Origin: Pseudomonadota bacterium
Lineage (GTDB): Bacteria > Pseudomonadota > Gammaproteobacteria > Steroidobacterales > Steroidobacteraceae
DNA length: 64,000 bases
NCBI GenBank assembly: GCA_016705325.1
Contig: JADIYJ010000029.1
Coordinates: 1-64,000, forward strand
Direction of reading: 5' to 3'
In this document: positions 8,202 to 16,953 of the stretch, piece by piece
How the letters are laid out: every line of letters begins with the position of its first letter
Numbering within the stretch: the stretch's first letter is position 1
Made by a program: the position numbers and the translations under genes
The notes under the pieces: generated by a model
Seen by the model: only the letters and a program-made list of their open reading frames with translations
Told to the model about the DNA's origin: nothing
Databases searched by the model: none

Positions 8202-10019
8202 ATGATGACCAGACCGTCCCGGTTCGTGCTGTTTGCGTCCTCCCTGCTCCTGGCTGGCTGGGCCGTCACGCCCGCTGCTACAGCAGCTGCGGCCGCGCCG
8301 GCAGCTACCGACCGCGCGCAGGCCGAGTCGCAGAAGCTCAACGCGATCTTCGACGAGTACTTCGAGGAGTACCTGCAGCAGAACCCGATCCTGGCGACCT
8401 CGATCGGTGACCCGCGCTACAACGATCGTTTCGTCGTCGGCATCAGCCCGGCCGCCATTGCCGCCGAGGAAAAGCTGCAGCGCGACTACCTCGCGCGTCT
8501 GCTGACCGTCCACCGCGCCGCACTGCCGGCCGCCGACCAGTTGTCCTACGACATTTTCAGGACCGGTCGCGAGCGCGAAATCGAGGGCTTCGAGTTCCCG
8601 GACGAGCTGATTCCGCTCAACCAGTTCTATTCGACGCCGAACAGCTTCGCGCAACTCGGCTCCGGCAACGGCATGCAGCCGTTCAAGACGGTGCAGGACT
8701 ACGACAACTTCCTCAAGCGCCTCGACGGCTTCGTCGCCTGGACCGACCAGGCCCTCGTCAACATGAAGCAAGGCGTGCAGCGCGGTTACACGCTGCCGAA
8801 GGTGCTCGCCGAGCGCACGCTGCCGCAGCTCGAGGCGCACATCGTCGCCAGGCCCGAGGACTCGCTGTACTGGGGTCCGATCGCGAAGATGCCGGCAGAG
8901 TTTTCCGCGGCCGACCGCGAGCGACTGACCAACGCGTATCGCGCCGCGATCGAGACCAAGGTCGTCCCCGCGTATCGTAGGCTCCGCGATTACATGCGCG
9001 ACGAGTACCTGCCGAAGACGCGCCTCAGCGACGGCATGGAAGGCCTGCCGAACGGCAAGGCCTGGTACGCCTACAACGTCAAGCGCGTCACTACGACCGA
9101 CTACACGCCGGAGCAGATCCACCAGATCGGCCTCGACGAGGTGAAGCGCATTCACGGCGAGATGGACGGCGTGATGAAGCAGGTGGGTTTCAAGGGCACC
9201 CGCAACGAGTTCTTCAGGCACCTCAACACCGATCCGCAGTTCTTCTTCGACCAGCGTGACGACCTGATTGCCGGGTACGACGCGATCCGCAAACGCGTGA
9301 ACCCGCAGCTGCCAAGGCTGTTCGAGACGCTGCCGAAGGCCGACTACGAAGTGCGTGCCGTCGAGCCCTTCCGCGAGAAGAGCGCGGCGGGCGGCCAGTA
9401 CCAGGCCGCGAACGAGGACGGCACGCGTCCCGGCATCTTCTACGCCAACGCCTACGACCTGCGCGCTCGCCCGAAGTGGGCGATGGAGGCACTGTCGCTG
9501 CACGAAGCAAACCCGGGGCACCATTTCCAGATCTCGATCCAGCGTGAGCAGCAGGGACTGCCGAAGTTCCGCCGGTTCGGCGGGTTCACTGCCTACAGCG
9601 AAGGCTGGGGCCTGTACGCCGAGTCGCTGGGGAGGGAACTCGGCATGTACTCCGATCCGTACCAGTACTTCGGCCGCCTCGAAGCCGAGCTATGGCGCGC
9701 CATTCGCCTCGTCGTCGACACGGGCCTGCACGCGAAGGGCTGGACGCGTGAACAGGTGCTCGAGTACATGGACGCGAACAGCTCCGCGGCCGAGGCGCGC
9801 CGTGTTTCCGAGGCGGAGCGTTACATGGCGATTCCGGGCCAGGCGCTTGCGTACAAGATCGGCCAGCTCAAGATCAGCGAACTGCGCGCACGTGCCGAGA
9901 ACGAGCTGGGACCGAAGTTCGACGTCCGCAGGTTCCACACGGCCGTGCTCATGGACGGCGCGCTGCCGCTCGACGTGCTCGAAGCCAAGGTCGACCGCTG
10001 GATCGCCAGCCAGCGTTGA
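8202..10019 (+). CDS. DUF885 family protein (putative secreted metallopeptidase-like)
   Basis: The 605-residue protein has an alanine-rich signal peptide (residues 1-27, FVLFASSLLLAGWAVTPAAT) and is probably periplasmic. The family hallmark HEANPGHHFQ lies in the C-terminal half, with downstream YSEGWGLYAESLG. These resemble gluzincin-type HExxH-like and E-containing metal-site motifs. The substrate is unknown. The start ATG at 8202, doubled at 8205, follows GGAAG; the longer open frame upstream is noncoding. It is followed directly by two M16 peptidase genes, so the group may form a peptide-degrading set. Confidence 0.88.
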   Translation: MMTRPSRFVLFASSLLLAGWAVTPAATAAAAAPAATDRAQAESQKLNAIFDEYFEEYLQQNPILATSIGDPRYNDRFVVGISPAAIAAEEKLQRDYLARLLTVHRAALPAADQLSYDIFRTGREREIEGFEFPDELIPLNQFYSTPNSFAQLGSGNGMQPFKTVQDYDNFLKRLDGFVAWTDQALVNMKQGVQRGYTLPKVLAERTLPQLEAHIVARPEDSLYWGPIAKMPAEFSAADRERLTNAYRAAIETKVVPAYRRLRDYMRDEYLPKTRLSDGMEGLPNGKAWYAYNVKRVTTTDYTPEQIHQIGLDEVKRIHGEMDGVMKQVGFKGTRNEFFRHLNTDPQFFFDQRDDLIAGYDAIRKRVNPQLPRLFETLPKADYEVRAVEPFREKSAAGGQYQAANEDGTRPGIFYANAYDLRARPKWAMEALSLHEANPGHHFQISIQREQQGLPKFRRFGGFTAYSEGWGLYAESLGRELGMYSDPYQYFGRLEAELWRAIRLVVDTGLHAKGWTREQVLEYMDANSSAAEARRVSEAERYMAIPGQALAYKIGQLKISELRARAENELGPKFDVRRFHTAVLMDGALPLDVLEAKVDRWIASQR

Positions 10020-10090
10020 AATCGGGGAGCGATCCAGTGCGCAGCAACTTTGGTACCGTCCGTGTCGTTCGCGGAGTCTCGTCGGCGGTG

Positions 10091-11472
10091 ATGGCATGGC
10101 GCGCCACCGGGCTGGCGCTCGGGCTGATTTTCGCTGTCACCGCGCAGGCGGCTGCGCCCGAGGTTCCCGGCGCGGACCAGATCGTGACGCGCACGCTGCC
10201 GAACGGCATGAAGCTCGTGGTCTGGCCCGACAAGGACATCCCGAACGTCGCGATGTACACCTGGTACCGCGTCGGCAGCCGCAACGAGCGGCCGGGCATC
10301 ACGGGCATCTCGCACTTCTTCGAGCACATGATGTTCAATGGCACGAAGACCCGGCCGCCCGGCGAGTTCGACCGCGTGATGGAAGCCAGCGGCGGCCGCA
10401 ACAACGCCTACACCAGCTCCGACGTCACGGTGTACCAGAACTGGTTTCCAAGCTCGGTCACCGGCTTGATCTTCGACCTCGAGTCGGATCGCATGCGCAA
10501 TCTCGACTTCGACGCCGGGAAGGTCGAAAGTGAGCGCGGGGTGGTGTACTCGGAGCGCCGCTCGTCGGTCGACGATGACAACTTCGGCACGCTGCGCGAG
10601 CAGATGCAGGCGACCGCCTTCGTCGCACACCCGTACCAGATACCAGTCATCGGCTGGCCTTCCGACATCGAAGGCTGGAAGGTCGCGGACCTGCAGGACT
10701 ATTACCGCCAGTATTACGCGCCCAACAACGCGGTGATCTTCATCGTGGGCGACGTCGATCCCGAGGCGGTGTTCAAGCTGGCCGACCAGTACCTGGCCGG
10801 CATTCCGGCGCAGCCCGCGCCGCCCGCCGTCACGACGAAGGAGCCACCGCAGCTCGGCGAACGCCGTCTGCGTATCGAGCGCGACGCCCAGACGCCTTTG
10901 CTTGCCATGGCATGGCACACGGCCGCGGAGTCCGCGCGCGAGGCGCGAGTGATGGAGGTGCTGCTTGCGATCCTGGGTGACGGCGATTCGTCGCGGCTCT
11001 ACCAGCGACTGGTCGAGAAGGAGCAGGCCGCAGTCGACGTCGGCACGCAGTTCGACGCCGGTTTCGACCCTGGCCTTGCCTGGGTCTATGCGGTCGTGCC
11101 GCCGGGGGCGACGTGACTCGCACCGAGCAGCTGATCGACGAAGAGATTGCGCGACTCGCGCAGGAAGGCCCGACGCCGGTCGAAATCACCAAGGCCCGCA
11201 ATCAGGCGCTGGTCGGCTTCTGGCGCGGTCTCGAGACCATCAGTGGCAAGGCGCAGGCGCTCGGCCGGTACGAAGTCTTTCATGGCGACTACCGCAAGCT
11301 CTTCGGCGCGCCGGCCGAGTACGAGAGCGTCACTGCGGAGGACGTGAAGAACGCAGCTGCCTCGGTGCTGCGCCGCGAGAACCGCACGGTCGGCGTGCTC
11401 GAGCCCAGGGTCGAGCCCAGGGTCGAGCCCAGCGCCGAACTGCAGGCGCCGGCCAACGGGGGTGCAAAGTGA
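10091..11472 (+). pseudogene. M16 family zinc peptidase (catalytic partner), frameshifted at 11105-11109
   Basis: The N-terminal part has a signal peptide (WRATGLALGLIFAVTAQA) and the zinc motif HFFEH (inverted HxxEH). GVVYSERRSSVDD, which carries the third ligand region, follows, so this is the active subunit type. Translation runs into TGA at 11114-11116. The rest of the M16 fold (RTEQLIDEEIARLAQEGPTP...) continues in another frame to 11472. Reading a run of five G as six (VPPGGDVTRTEQ) restores one protein of about 460 residues. An upstream in-frame TTG at 10016 could lengthen the N-terminus, but the ATG at 10091 places the signal peptide at the start. The end overlaps the next M16 gene by GTGA. 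Sequencing error or a genuine recent mutation are both possible. Confidence 0.8.
11401..11432 (+). repeat. 12-bp tandem repeat in the M16 C-terminus
   Basis: The unit GAGCCCAGGGTC occurs 2.67 times in a row and encodes EPRV repeats. It sits in a probably flexible C-terminal tail of the peptidase, after the conserved fold. Confidence 0.8.
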
Positions 11473-12884
11473 CCCGTCGTTCAGCCCTGCACTGGTTGCT
11501 TTCCTGCCTGGTGCTGATGCCGGTCGCTGCCGCGCTGGGCGCCGGCGAGGTGAAGCTGCCGGCCTACCAGCTGGCGACACTGCCCAACGGGGCGGTCGTC
11601 GCCCTGGTCGAGAAGCGCGATACGCCTCTGGTCTCGATGAACCTCACCGTGCGCGGCGGCGGGCTCGGTGACCAGGCCGGCAGGGACGGCACCGCGTCGC
11701 TGTTCACCGACCTGATCCAGAAAGGCGCGGGCAATCGCACGGCGGCGCAGTTCGCCGAAGCCATCGAAAATGCTGGCGGCTCGCTCTCGGCCGGTGCCGG
11801 CACCGAAAGCATCGGCGTCAACGCCAGCTTCATGTCCCGCGACGTTGACTTGATGCTCGAGCTGGTTGCCGACGTGCTGCAGCGGCCCCGGCTCGACGCC
11901 GCTGAATTCGAAAAGGCGCGCACGCTGGCCATGCAGTCGATCCTGGCGGCGAAGGATTCGGACCCGCGCGCCCTGATGAGCAGCTACGGCGATGCGTGGC
12001 TGTTCCGCGGCCATCCGTATGGGCGTACGGTGAGCGGCAGCGAGGCCTCACTGGCCGCGGGCACGCTCGACGACATCAAGCGGTTCTACGCCGAGCAGGT
12101 GGGCGGCGACCGTCTGATCATCACGGTGGTCGGCGATTTCGACTCCGCCACGATGCTGCGGCAGCTCGAGCGTTCGTTCGGCACGTGGCGCAGGGCCGGC
12201 AGCTCCGTCGCGGTTGCGCCGCCGCCGGCGAAAGTGACCGGGCGGCAGGTGCTGCTGATCGACAAGCCCGGCGCGACGCAGACGTATTTCTGGCTCGGCA
12301 ACGTCGGCGCCTCGCGCACGGATCCGGCGCGCACCGCGCAGTCGGTGGTCAACACCGTCTTCGGCGGACGTTTCACGTCGATGCTCAATACCGAGCTGCG
12401 CGTCAAGAGCGGGCTCACCTATGGCGCGCGCGCGGCGTTCGACCGCGGCTCGCAGCCGGGGGCGTTCAGCATCACCTCGTACACCGAGACGAGCAAGACG
12501 GCGCAGGCGATCGACATGGCGCTCGACACGCTGGCGCGCCTGCACAAGGACGGTCTCGATGCGGGCCAGCTGCAATCGTCGCAGAGCTACATGCTCGGCC
12601 AGTTCCCGCCATCGATCGAGACCAACGGACAGATCGCGGCACGACTCGCGGACCTGCTGTTGTACGGCCTGGGTCCCGAGGACGTGAACGAATACGCGCA
12701 GCGCGTCTCGCAGGTGGACGCGGCTGCCGTTCGCAGCACGATCGAGCAGTCTTTCCCGCGGCCGGAGAACATCGCGCTGGTGCTGATCGGCGACGCGGCG
12801 AAGATCCGCGACGTGGTGAAGAAATACGGCCCGGTGACCGAGATGAAGATCACCGATCCGCGCTTTACCCCGGCCACGAAGTGA
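11469..12884 (+). CDS. M16 family peptidase-like protein lacking the zinc motif (non-catalytic partner)
   Basis: This 471-residue protein begins with a signal peptide (LHWLLSCLVLMPVAAALGA). It has the two-domain M16 fold, but where HxxEH is expected the sequence is GTASLFTDLIQKG, without metal ligands. The second half includes FGGRFTSMLNTELRVKSG, the region with the Arg/Tyr substrate-binding pair of non-catalytic chains. It likely pairs with the upstream catalytic M16 protein into a heterodimer, as in other periplasmic tandem M16 systems. The start is GTG at 11469, overlapping the upstream stop. The longer open frame upstream is out of register with the signal peptide. Confidence 0.9.
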   Translation: MTRRSALHWLLSCLVLMPVAAALGAGEVKLPAYQLATLPNGAVVALVEKRDTPLVSMNLTVRGGGLGDQAGRDGTASLFTDLIQKGAGNRTAAQFAEAIENAGGSLSAGAGTESIGVNASFMSRDVDLMLELVADVLQRPRLDAAEFEKARTLAMQSILAAKDSDPRALMSSYGDAWLFRGHPYGRTVSGSEASLAAGTLDDIKRFYAEQVGGDRLIITVVGDFDSATMLRQLERSFGTWRRAGSSVAVAPPPAKVTGRQVLLIDKPGATQTYFWLGNVGASRTDPARTAQSVVNTVFGGRFTSMLNTELRVKSGLTYGARAAFDRGSQPGAFSITSYTETSKTAQAIDMALDTLARLHKDGLDAGQLQSSQSYMLGQFPPSIETNGQIAARLADLLLYGLGPEDVNEYAQRVSQVDAAAVRSTIEQSFPRPENIALVLIGDAAKIRDVVKKYGPVTEMKITDPRFTPATK

Positions 12885-13528
12885 AGCAGCACACGGCGCT
12901 GATTGCGGGCGCGTCGGGTCTCGTCGGCGGCGAGTGCCTGCGGCGCCTGCTTGCATCCGCTGCGTATTCGACGGTGACGATCGTGACTCGTCGCCCGCTC
13001 GGCGACGTGGCAGGGCATCCGAAGGTCCGCGAGATCGTCATCGATTTCGCCCGGCTCGACAGCGTCAAGGCCGAACTGCGTGCCGACCACGTGTTCTGTG
13101 CGCTCGGTACGACGATCCGCAAGGCGGGATCGCAGGCGAAATTCCGCCAGGTGGACTTCGACTACCCCCGTCGCCTGGCGGAGCTGACGTTACGAAACGG
13201 GGCAAAGCACTTTTCGCTGGTGAGCGCACTCGGCGCCAGTTCAAAATCGGGTGTGTTCTATTCCCGCGTCAAGGGCGAGCTGGAGGATGCGTTGCGCGCA
13301 ATGGGCTGGCCAAGCCTGTGCCTGCTGCGGCCGTCCGTCATTGCTGGCGAACGCCGGGAATCGCGACCGCTCGAGCGCTTGAGTGGGATGTTGCTCAGGT
13401 GCGGACCGTCGACCTATCGGCCGGTAGCGGCCGGCAGCATTGCGGCGGCCATGATCGCGACTGCCCGGCAACAGGCAGCGGGCGTCACGATCCTGGAGTC
13501 GCGTGAGATTCCCCGGGCCGCCGGGTAG
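12881..13528 (+). CDS. NAD(P)-binding Rossmann protein (atypical SDR / HTATIP2-like)
   Basis: This 215-residue protein opens with ALIAGASGLVGGECLRRLL, a GxxGxxG dinucleotide-binding motif. It continues with FCALGTTIRKAGS and a conserved Y-x-x-x-K-like segment (FYSRVKGELE), as in atypical short-chain dehydrogenases of the YwnB/HTATIP2 type. The reaction is unknown. The GTG start at 12881 overlaps the M16 stop (GTGA), so it is probably co-transcribed with the peptidases. Its 3' end overlaps the convergent MscS gene by 44 bases, which is real in both frames. Confidence 0.82.
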   Translation: MKQHTALIAGASGLVGGECLRRLLASAAYSTVTIVTRRPLGDVAGHPKVREIVIDFARLDSVKAELRADHVFCALGTTIRKAGSQAKFRQVDFDYPRRLAELTLRNGAKHFSLVSALGASSKSGVFYSRVKGELEDALRAMGWPSLCLLRPSVIAGERRESRPLERLSGMLLRCGPSTYRPVAAGSIAAAMIATARQQAAGVTILESREIPRAAG

Positions 13529-15191
13529 CCGACTGCTCTGCGGCGGGTTGCGCGGGCGCCTGGAACCACTGCTCCTTCGGCACGAATTTCTTTTCGGCCG
13601 GATCCGCCTCGTAGTTGGGCGACATGATCTGCACGCCGAACTCGTTGAAGACGTCCTGGATGTGCGCGTGCAGCTCGTTGAGCACGGCGAGCTTGAGCTT
13701 CGGTTCCGCCACGCAGACGACCAGCGTGTATTCGACGTAAAAGTCCTGCAGCGCCGTCTGCAGCACGCGTGGCGGCGGATCCTGCGCGATTCTCGAGGTG
13801 CGTTCCGCCGCCAGCTGCAGCATGGCGTGGACCTGCCGCCACGGTGTGTCGTAGCCGATGGTGACCGAGGTGGTCAGGCGCATGCCGCCATTAGCCACCA
13901 GGCGCGAGAAATTGCGCGTCACGTTGCTGGCCAGATAGGCATTCGGCAGCGTGACGTCGACGTTGCGCAGCGTCTCGATACGCGTCGTGAGGAATCCGAC
14001 GGACGTTACCGTGCCCTCGGTGTCACCCACCTGCACGAACTCGCCCGGGCGCAGCGCCTTGGTGTACATCAGCATCAGCCCGCTCACGGCCTGGTTCACC
14101 ACGCCCGATGCGCCGATGGAGAGCATCAGGCCGACGAACACGCCGATGCCCTTGAAGGCCTCGCTGTCGCTGCCTGGAATGTACGGATAGGCCGCGACCA
14201 GCGAGAACAGCCAGATGATCGCCGTCAGCAGCTTGCCGGTGGGACGCGCGGTGGTCTCGTCGAGCCAGTCGACGTTGATGCGTCCGGCCTGCACCCCGTC
14301 GAAGAATGCGCGAACGACGCGCACGATGAAGCGCGTGACGAAGAAGATCAGTGCGACGAACAGCAGTCCCGGCACCGCGTGAAGAATATTGCGCCCGAAG
14401 CGGCCGAGTGCGCCCAGCAGGTTGTCGAACAGATCCTCGCCCCAGGGTCGCGTGTAGGGAAAGAACTCCAGCACCAGCGCCGTCCACTGGTAGACGGCGA
14501 GCAACGCGGCAGTCCAGGCGACCAGCTTCAGCGGCACGACCGCCAGGTCGGCGATGCCGGAACGGCCCACGACATGCTGGCTCCAGCTCGGGGCGAGTCT
14601 TTCCGAACGCAACTGCACGAAGTCGCGGATGCGCCGCGCAAGGCAGGTATAGCCCCGCGTGATGGCCCACAGCAGGCCAGCCAGAATCAGCGTGGCCAGC
14701 AGCGAGTAACCGATCGCCCGCAACATCGCCTCGGAGTTGTGGCTCTCACGCATTTCATCGAGTGCCTGCTGCAGGTTGCGCATGGCGACGTCGGCCGCCA
14801 GGGCCGTCGTCTCGCCGGCTTCCTGGTTCACGTCGCCGTCGAGGATCCGGAAAGCGAAACTGCCGTCGATATGGATCGCGACGCCTCCCGTGATCGGCCG
14901 CGCCGCTACGACCAGGGGACCGCCCCGTTCGAGCAGCACCGCCAGGCCGTCGGTGATCGCCTCGACCCGATCGGCCGGGCTCGCGCCGAAGGCCATTGCC
15001 CGCAGCGTCGTGATTCGCCGGTTGGCAACGACGAGTTCGGCGGGTGCGACCGGGTTGGCACCGGTGATCGCTGCTGCGGCAACGTCCTGCGCGCGTGCGG
15101 GCGAAGGCGTCGCAGTTGCGAGCCAAACCGCCAGCATTACCAGCGCGCAGGTGCGTCCCGCAGAGATCAGCCATCGACCGAAGACGTACAT
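13485..15191 (-). CDS. MscS-family mechanosensitive ion channel protein
   Basis: The product is 568 residues. It has a signal peptide (ALVMLAVWLATATPSPARA), a periplasmic domain of about 150 residues, several hydrophobic segments, and then the MscS core. The pore-lining helix is GIGVFVGLMLSIGASGVVNQ with the following QAVSGLMLMYTKALRPGEF. The beta domain (VQVGDTEGTVTSVGFLTTRI) includes NVDVTLPNAYLASNV. It opens under membrane tension to release solutes on osmotic downshock. I prefer the ATG at 15191 because it places the signal peptide first and GGA lies upstream; an ATG at 15230 is possible. The gene is divergent from the DUF481 gene. Confidence 0.9.
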   Translation of the reverse strand: MYVFGRWLISAGRTCALVMLAVWLATATPSPARAQDVAAAAITGANPVAPAELVVANRRITTLRAMAFGASPADRVEAITDGLAVLLERGGPLVVAARPITGGVAIHIDGSFAFRILDGDVNQEAGETTALAADVAMRNLQQALDEMRESHNSEAMLRAIGYSLLATLILAGLLWAITRGYTCLARRIRDFVQLRSERLAPSWSQHVVGRSGIADLAVVPLKLVAWTAALLAVYQWTALVLEFFPYTRPWGEDLFDNLLGALGRFGRNILHAVPGLLFVALIFFVTRFIVRVVRAFFDGVQAGRINVDWLDETTARPTGKLLTAIIWLFSLVAAYPYIPGSDSEAFKGIGVFVGLMLSIGASGVVNQAVSGLMLMYTKALRPGEFVQVGDTEGTVTSVGFLTTRIETLRNVDVTLPNAYLASNVTRNFSRLVANGGMRLTTSVTIGYDTPWRQVHAMLQLAAERTSRIAQDPPPRVLQTALQDFYVEYTLVVCVAEPKLKLAVLNELHAHIQDVFNEFGVQIMSPNYEADPAEKKFVPKEQWFQAPAQPAAEQSATRRPGESHATPGS

Positions 15192-15364
15192 CGTTCCGTG
15201 CCCCCCTGCCGCGCGCCCGTTTTCGTTCATGTTGACCCGCAGACCATTGTAGGGCCAGGGCGGCGGCCCGTCATCGGCCGTGGCCGCCGGAAGTGAAATC
15301 GCGCGCGACGCCAGACTCTGGCATTGCTCAAGCATTGAATCACGACGGCGAAACGCGCGCTAAC
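15192..15364. promoter_or_regulatory. Divergent intergenic region between mscS-like and DUF481 genes
   Basis: This 173-base gap must hold promoters for both divergent genes. I see no clear -35/-10 pair, no strong inverted repeat and no small gene. Confidence 0.3.
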
Positions 15365-16483
15365 ATGAGTGCAACCGAGTTCAGGGAGCGTCAGGTCATG
15401 ATTTCTTCTTCGCAGCCCGGGCAGGCGAGCCGGGGAATTGCGCTGGCAGGCGCATGGACGGCTGCGTTGCGGCTGGCGTCGCTGCTGGCTTTCTCGAGCG
15501 TGCTTTCGGCCGCGCCAAAGACCGATGTTGTGGTGCTCGTCAACGGCGATCACATCACCGGTGAAGTGAAATCCCTCGAGTACAACCGGCTCAAGCTCAG
15601 CACGGATCACATGGGCACGATCTACATCGAATGGGACAAGATCGCGAGCCTGCAGTCCAGCCAGTACCTGCTGCTCGAACGCACCGACGGCACCCGCTAC
15701 TATGGCCAGCTGGTCCAGAGTGATGACGATTCCACCTTGCAGGTCGTGCGCTCGGTCGACGAACCGGTGGAGTCGGTCAGCATGGATGTCGTCGTCCGTG
15801 CCCAGCCGATCGAGGGCGGCGATTTCATCGACCGGCTCGACGGCTACGTCAGCGCCGGCCTCGACATGGCCAAGGCCAGCGATCGGCGCAGCATTGATTT
15901 CGCCGGCGGCCTGTCAGCGCGCACACGCGTGCGCGCATGGGCGCTCGATGGCTCGGTCAACCTCACGGACGACAGCGCTGGCGAGACCAGTGAGCGCTAT
16001 CAACTGCAGGGAAACTATCGCCAGTTTCACCGCGACCGCAATTTCTACCTTGGCTTCGGCAGCTTTGAACGCAACACCGAACTCGACCTCAACTTGCGCA
16101 CGATGGCGGGCGGTGGCTATGGCCGTTACTTCGTGCAGAACAATCATGCCGAGTGGCTCGGCGGGTTCGGCATGGCGTACTCCCATGAAAACTACACGGG
16201 TGGCGAGACTTTCGACAGCGTTGAGGGCGTGCTGACCACGCAGTTCAAGCTCTTTCGCTACGACTTCCCCGAGACCGATATCGGCGGATCGCTGACGCTG
16301 CTGCCGAGCCTGACGAAGTCCGGACGCTACCGCGCAGAAGCCGACCTGCGGGCGAAGTACGAGTTCGTCGACGATCTGTATTTCGAATTGAAAGTGTATG
16401 GCAGCTACGACAGCGAGCCACCGCTCGCAGACTCCGAACAGAGCGACTACGGCCTGACGACTTCGCTCGGATACTCCTTCTAG
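15365..16483 (+). CDS. DUF481 family outer membrane protein
   Basis: The product is about 372 residues and has a hydrophobic export signal (residues about 30-50, LASLLAFSSVLSA). A short beta-rich N-terminal domain (VVVLVNGDHITGEVKSLEY) typical of this group follows. The C-terminal half consists of alternating beta strands and ends in the aromatic residue F (LTTSLGYSF), the outer membrane insertion signal. It resembles the YdiY/DUF481 salt-induced outer membrane proteins; the function is unknown. ATG 15365 and ATG 15398 are both possible starts. The second has AGG close upstream and gives a shorter signal. Confidence 0.85.
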   Translation: MSATEFRERQVMISSSQPGQASRGIALAGAWTAALRLASLLAFSSVLSAAPKTDVVVLVNGDHITGEVKSLEYNRLKLSTDHMGTIYIEWDKIASLQSSQYLLLERTDGTRYYGQLVQSDDDSTLQVVRSVDEPVESVSMDVVVRAQPIEGGDFIDRLDGYVSAGLDMAKASDRRSIDFAGGLSARTRVRAWALDGSVNLTDDSAGETSERYQLQGNYRQFHRDRNFYLGFGSFERNTELDLNLRTMAGGGYGRYFVQNNHAEWLGGFGMAYSHENYTGGETFDSVEGVLTTQFKLFRYDFPETDIGGSLTLLPSLTKSGRYRAEADLRAKYEFVDDLYFELKVYGSYDSEPPLADSEQSDYGLTTSLGYSF

Positions 16484-16502
16484 GACGGTCACGACGACAT
16501 GC

Positions 16503-16769
16503 GCGCCTGCCGTTGCCCGGCGTCCCGATTCGGATCGGAATGACCCCCGATGGACGCACAGCCCTGGTCCCGGGTGGCGTGCTGCCGGCAGGCTCCTGGT
16601 CTCGCGCGACGGTAACAGCGCCTGCGTGGCGGCCACCATGGGCGACCGGGTCGTCCAGCCGGACGGCCTGGGCAGCACGCCGGTGATTCCGCGCGCCGTC
16701 TGCCACGGCTGCACCCCGCTGGAGAATCCGCAGCAGGGCCTGCTGCGGCGCAACAAGTTCGAGCTTTAA
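16503..16769 (+). pseudogene. Possible 3' remnant of a coding sequence of unknown identity
   Basis: An open frame without a good start ends at TAA 16767. From about 16611 its codons carry the strong G/C third-position bias of real genes. It reads GNSACVAATMGDRVVQPDG and later CHGCTPLENPQQGLLRRN, with a CxxC pair. I do not recognise the protein. It may be the tail of a gene truncated by an old rearrangement next to the hydrogenase operon, or a chance frame. The neighbouring stretches of this 470-base gap show no other gene. Confidence 0.35.
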
Positions 16770-16953
16770 GTACATTTACGATTGAGGCTTCGGCGGTCTG
16801 AGTCGGACCATCCATCTGTCAAATCAGAAGGGGGACCGCCCACGCTCCGCGGCTCCGCAGTTCCTCGTCTGATGCGCCAGACGACCGCTTTGGCGAAAGC
16901 CCAGAGCCATACCGGCCGCCCTGGCGAAATGCCACTACCAATGGGAGCACGAG
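16770..16953 (+). promoter_or_regulatory. Hydrogenase operon leader region
   Basis: The 184 bases before the hydrogenase small subunit gene should hold the operon promoter. A small hairpin is visible (7-bp arms at 16865-16871 and 16878-16884, loop ATGCGC). A GGAG ribosome binding site lies about 8 bases before the ATG. I looked for a sigma-54 TGGCAC-N5-TTGC element, common for hup/hox operons, and did not find a convincing match. Confidence 0.35.

Noticed and set aside
11100..11116. Programmed frameshift in the M16 gene
   Set aside because: A G-run alone without a slippery heptamer or a downstream stem visible by eye; many other genes here have similar indels, so an error is simpler.
16770..16953. 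Sigma-54 promoter for the hydrogenase operon
   Set aside because: The nearest TGGC...TGCC patterns do not keep the -24/-12 spacing or the GG...GC core.
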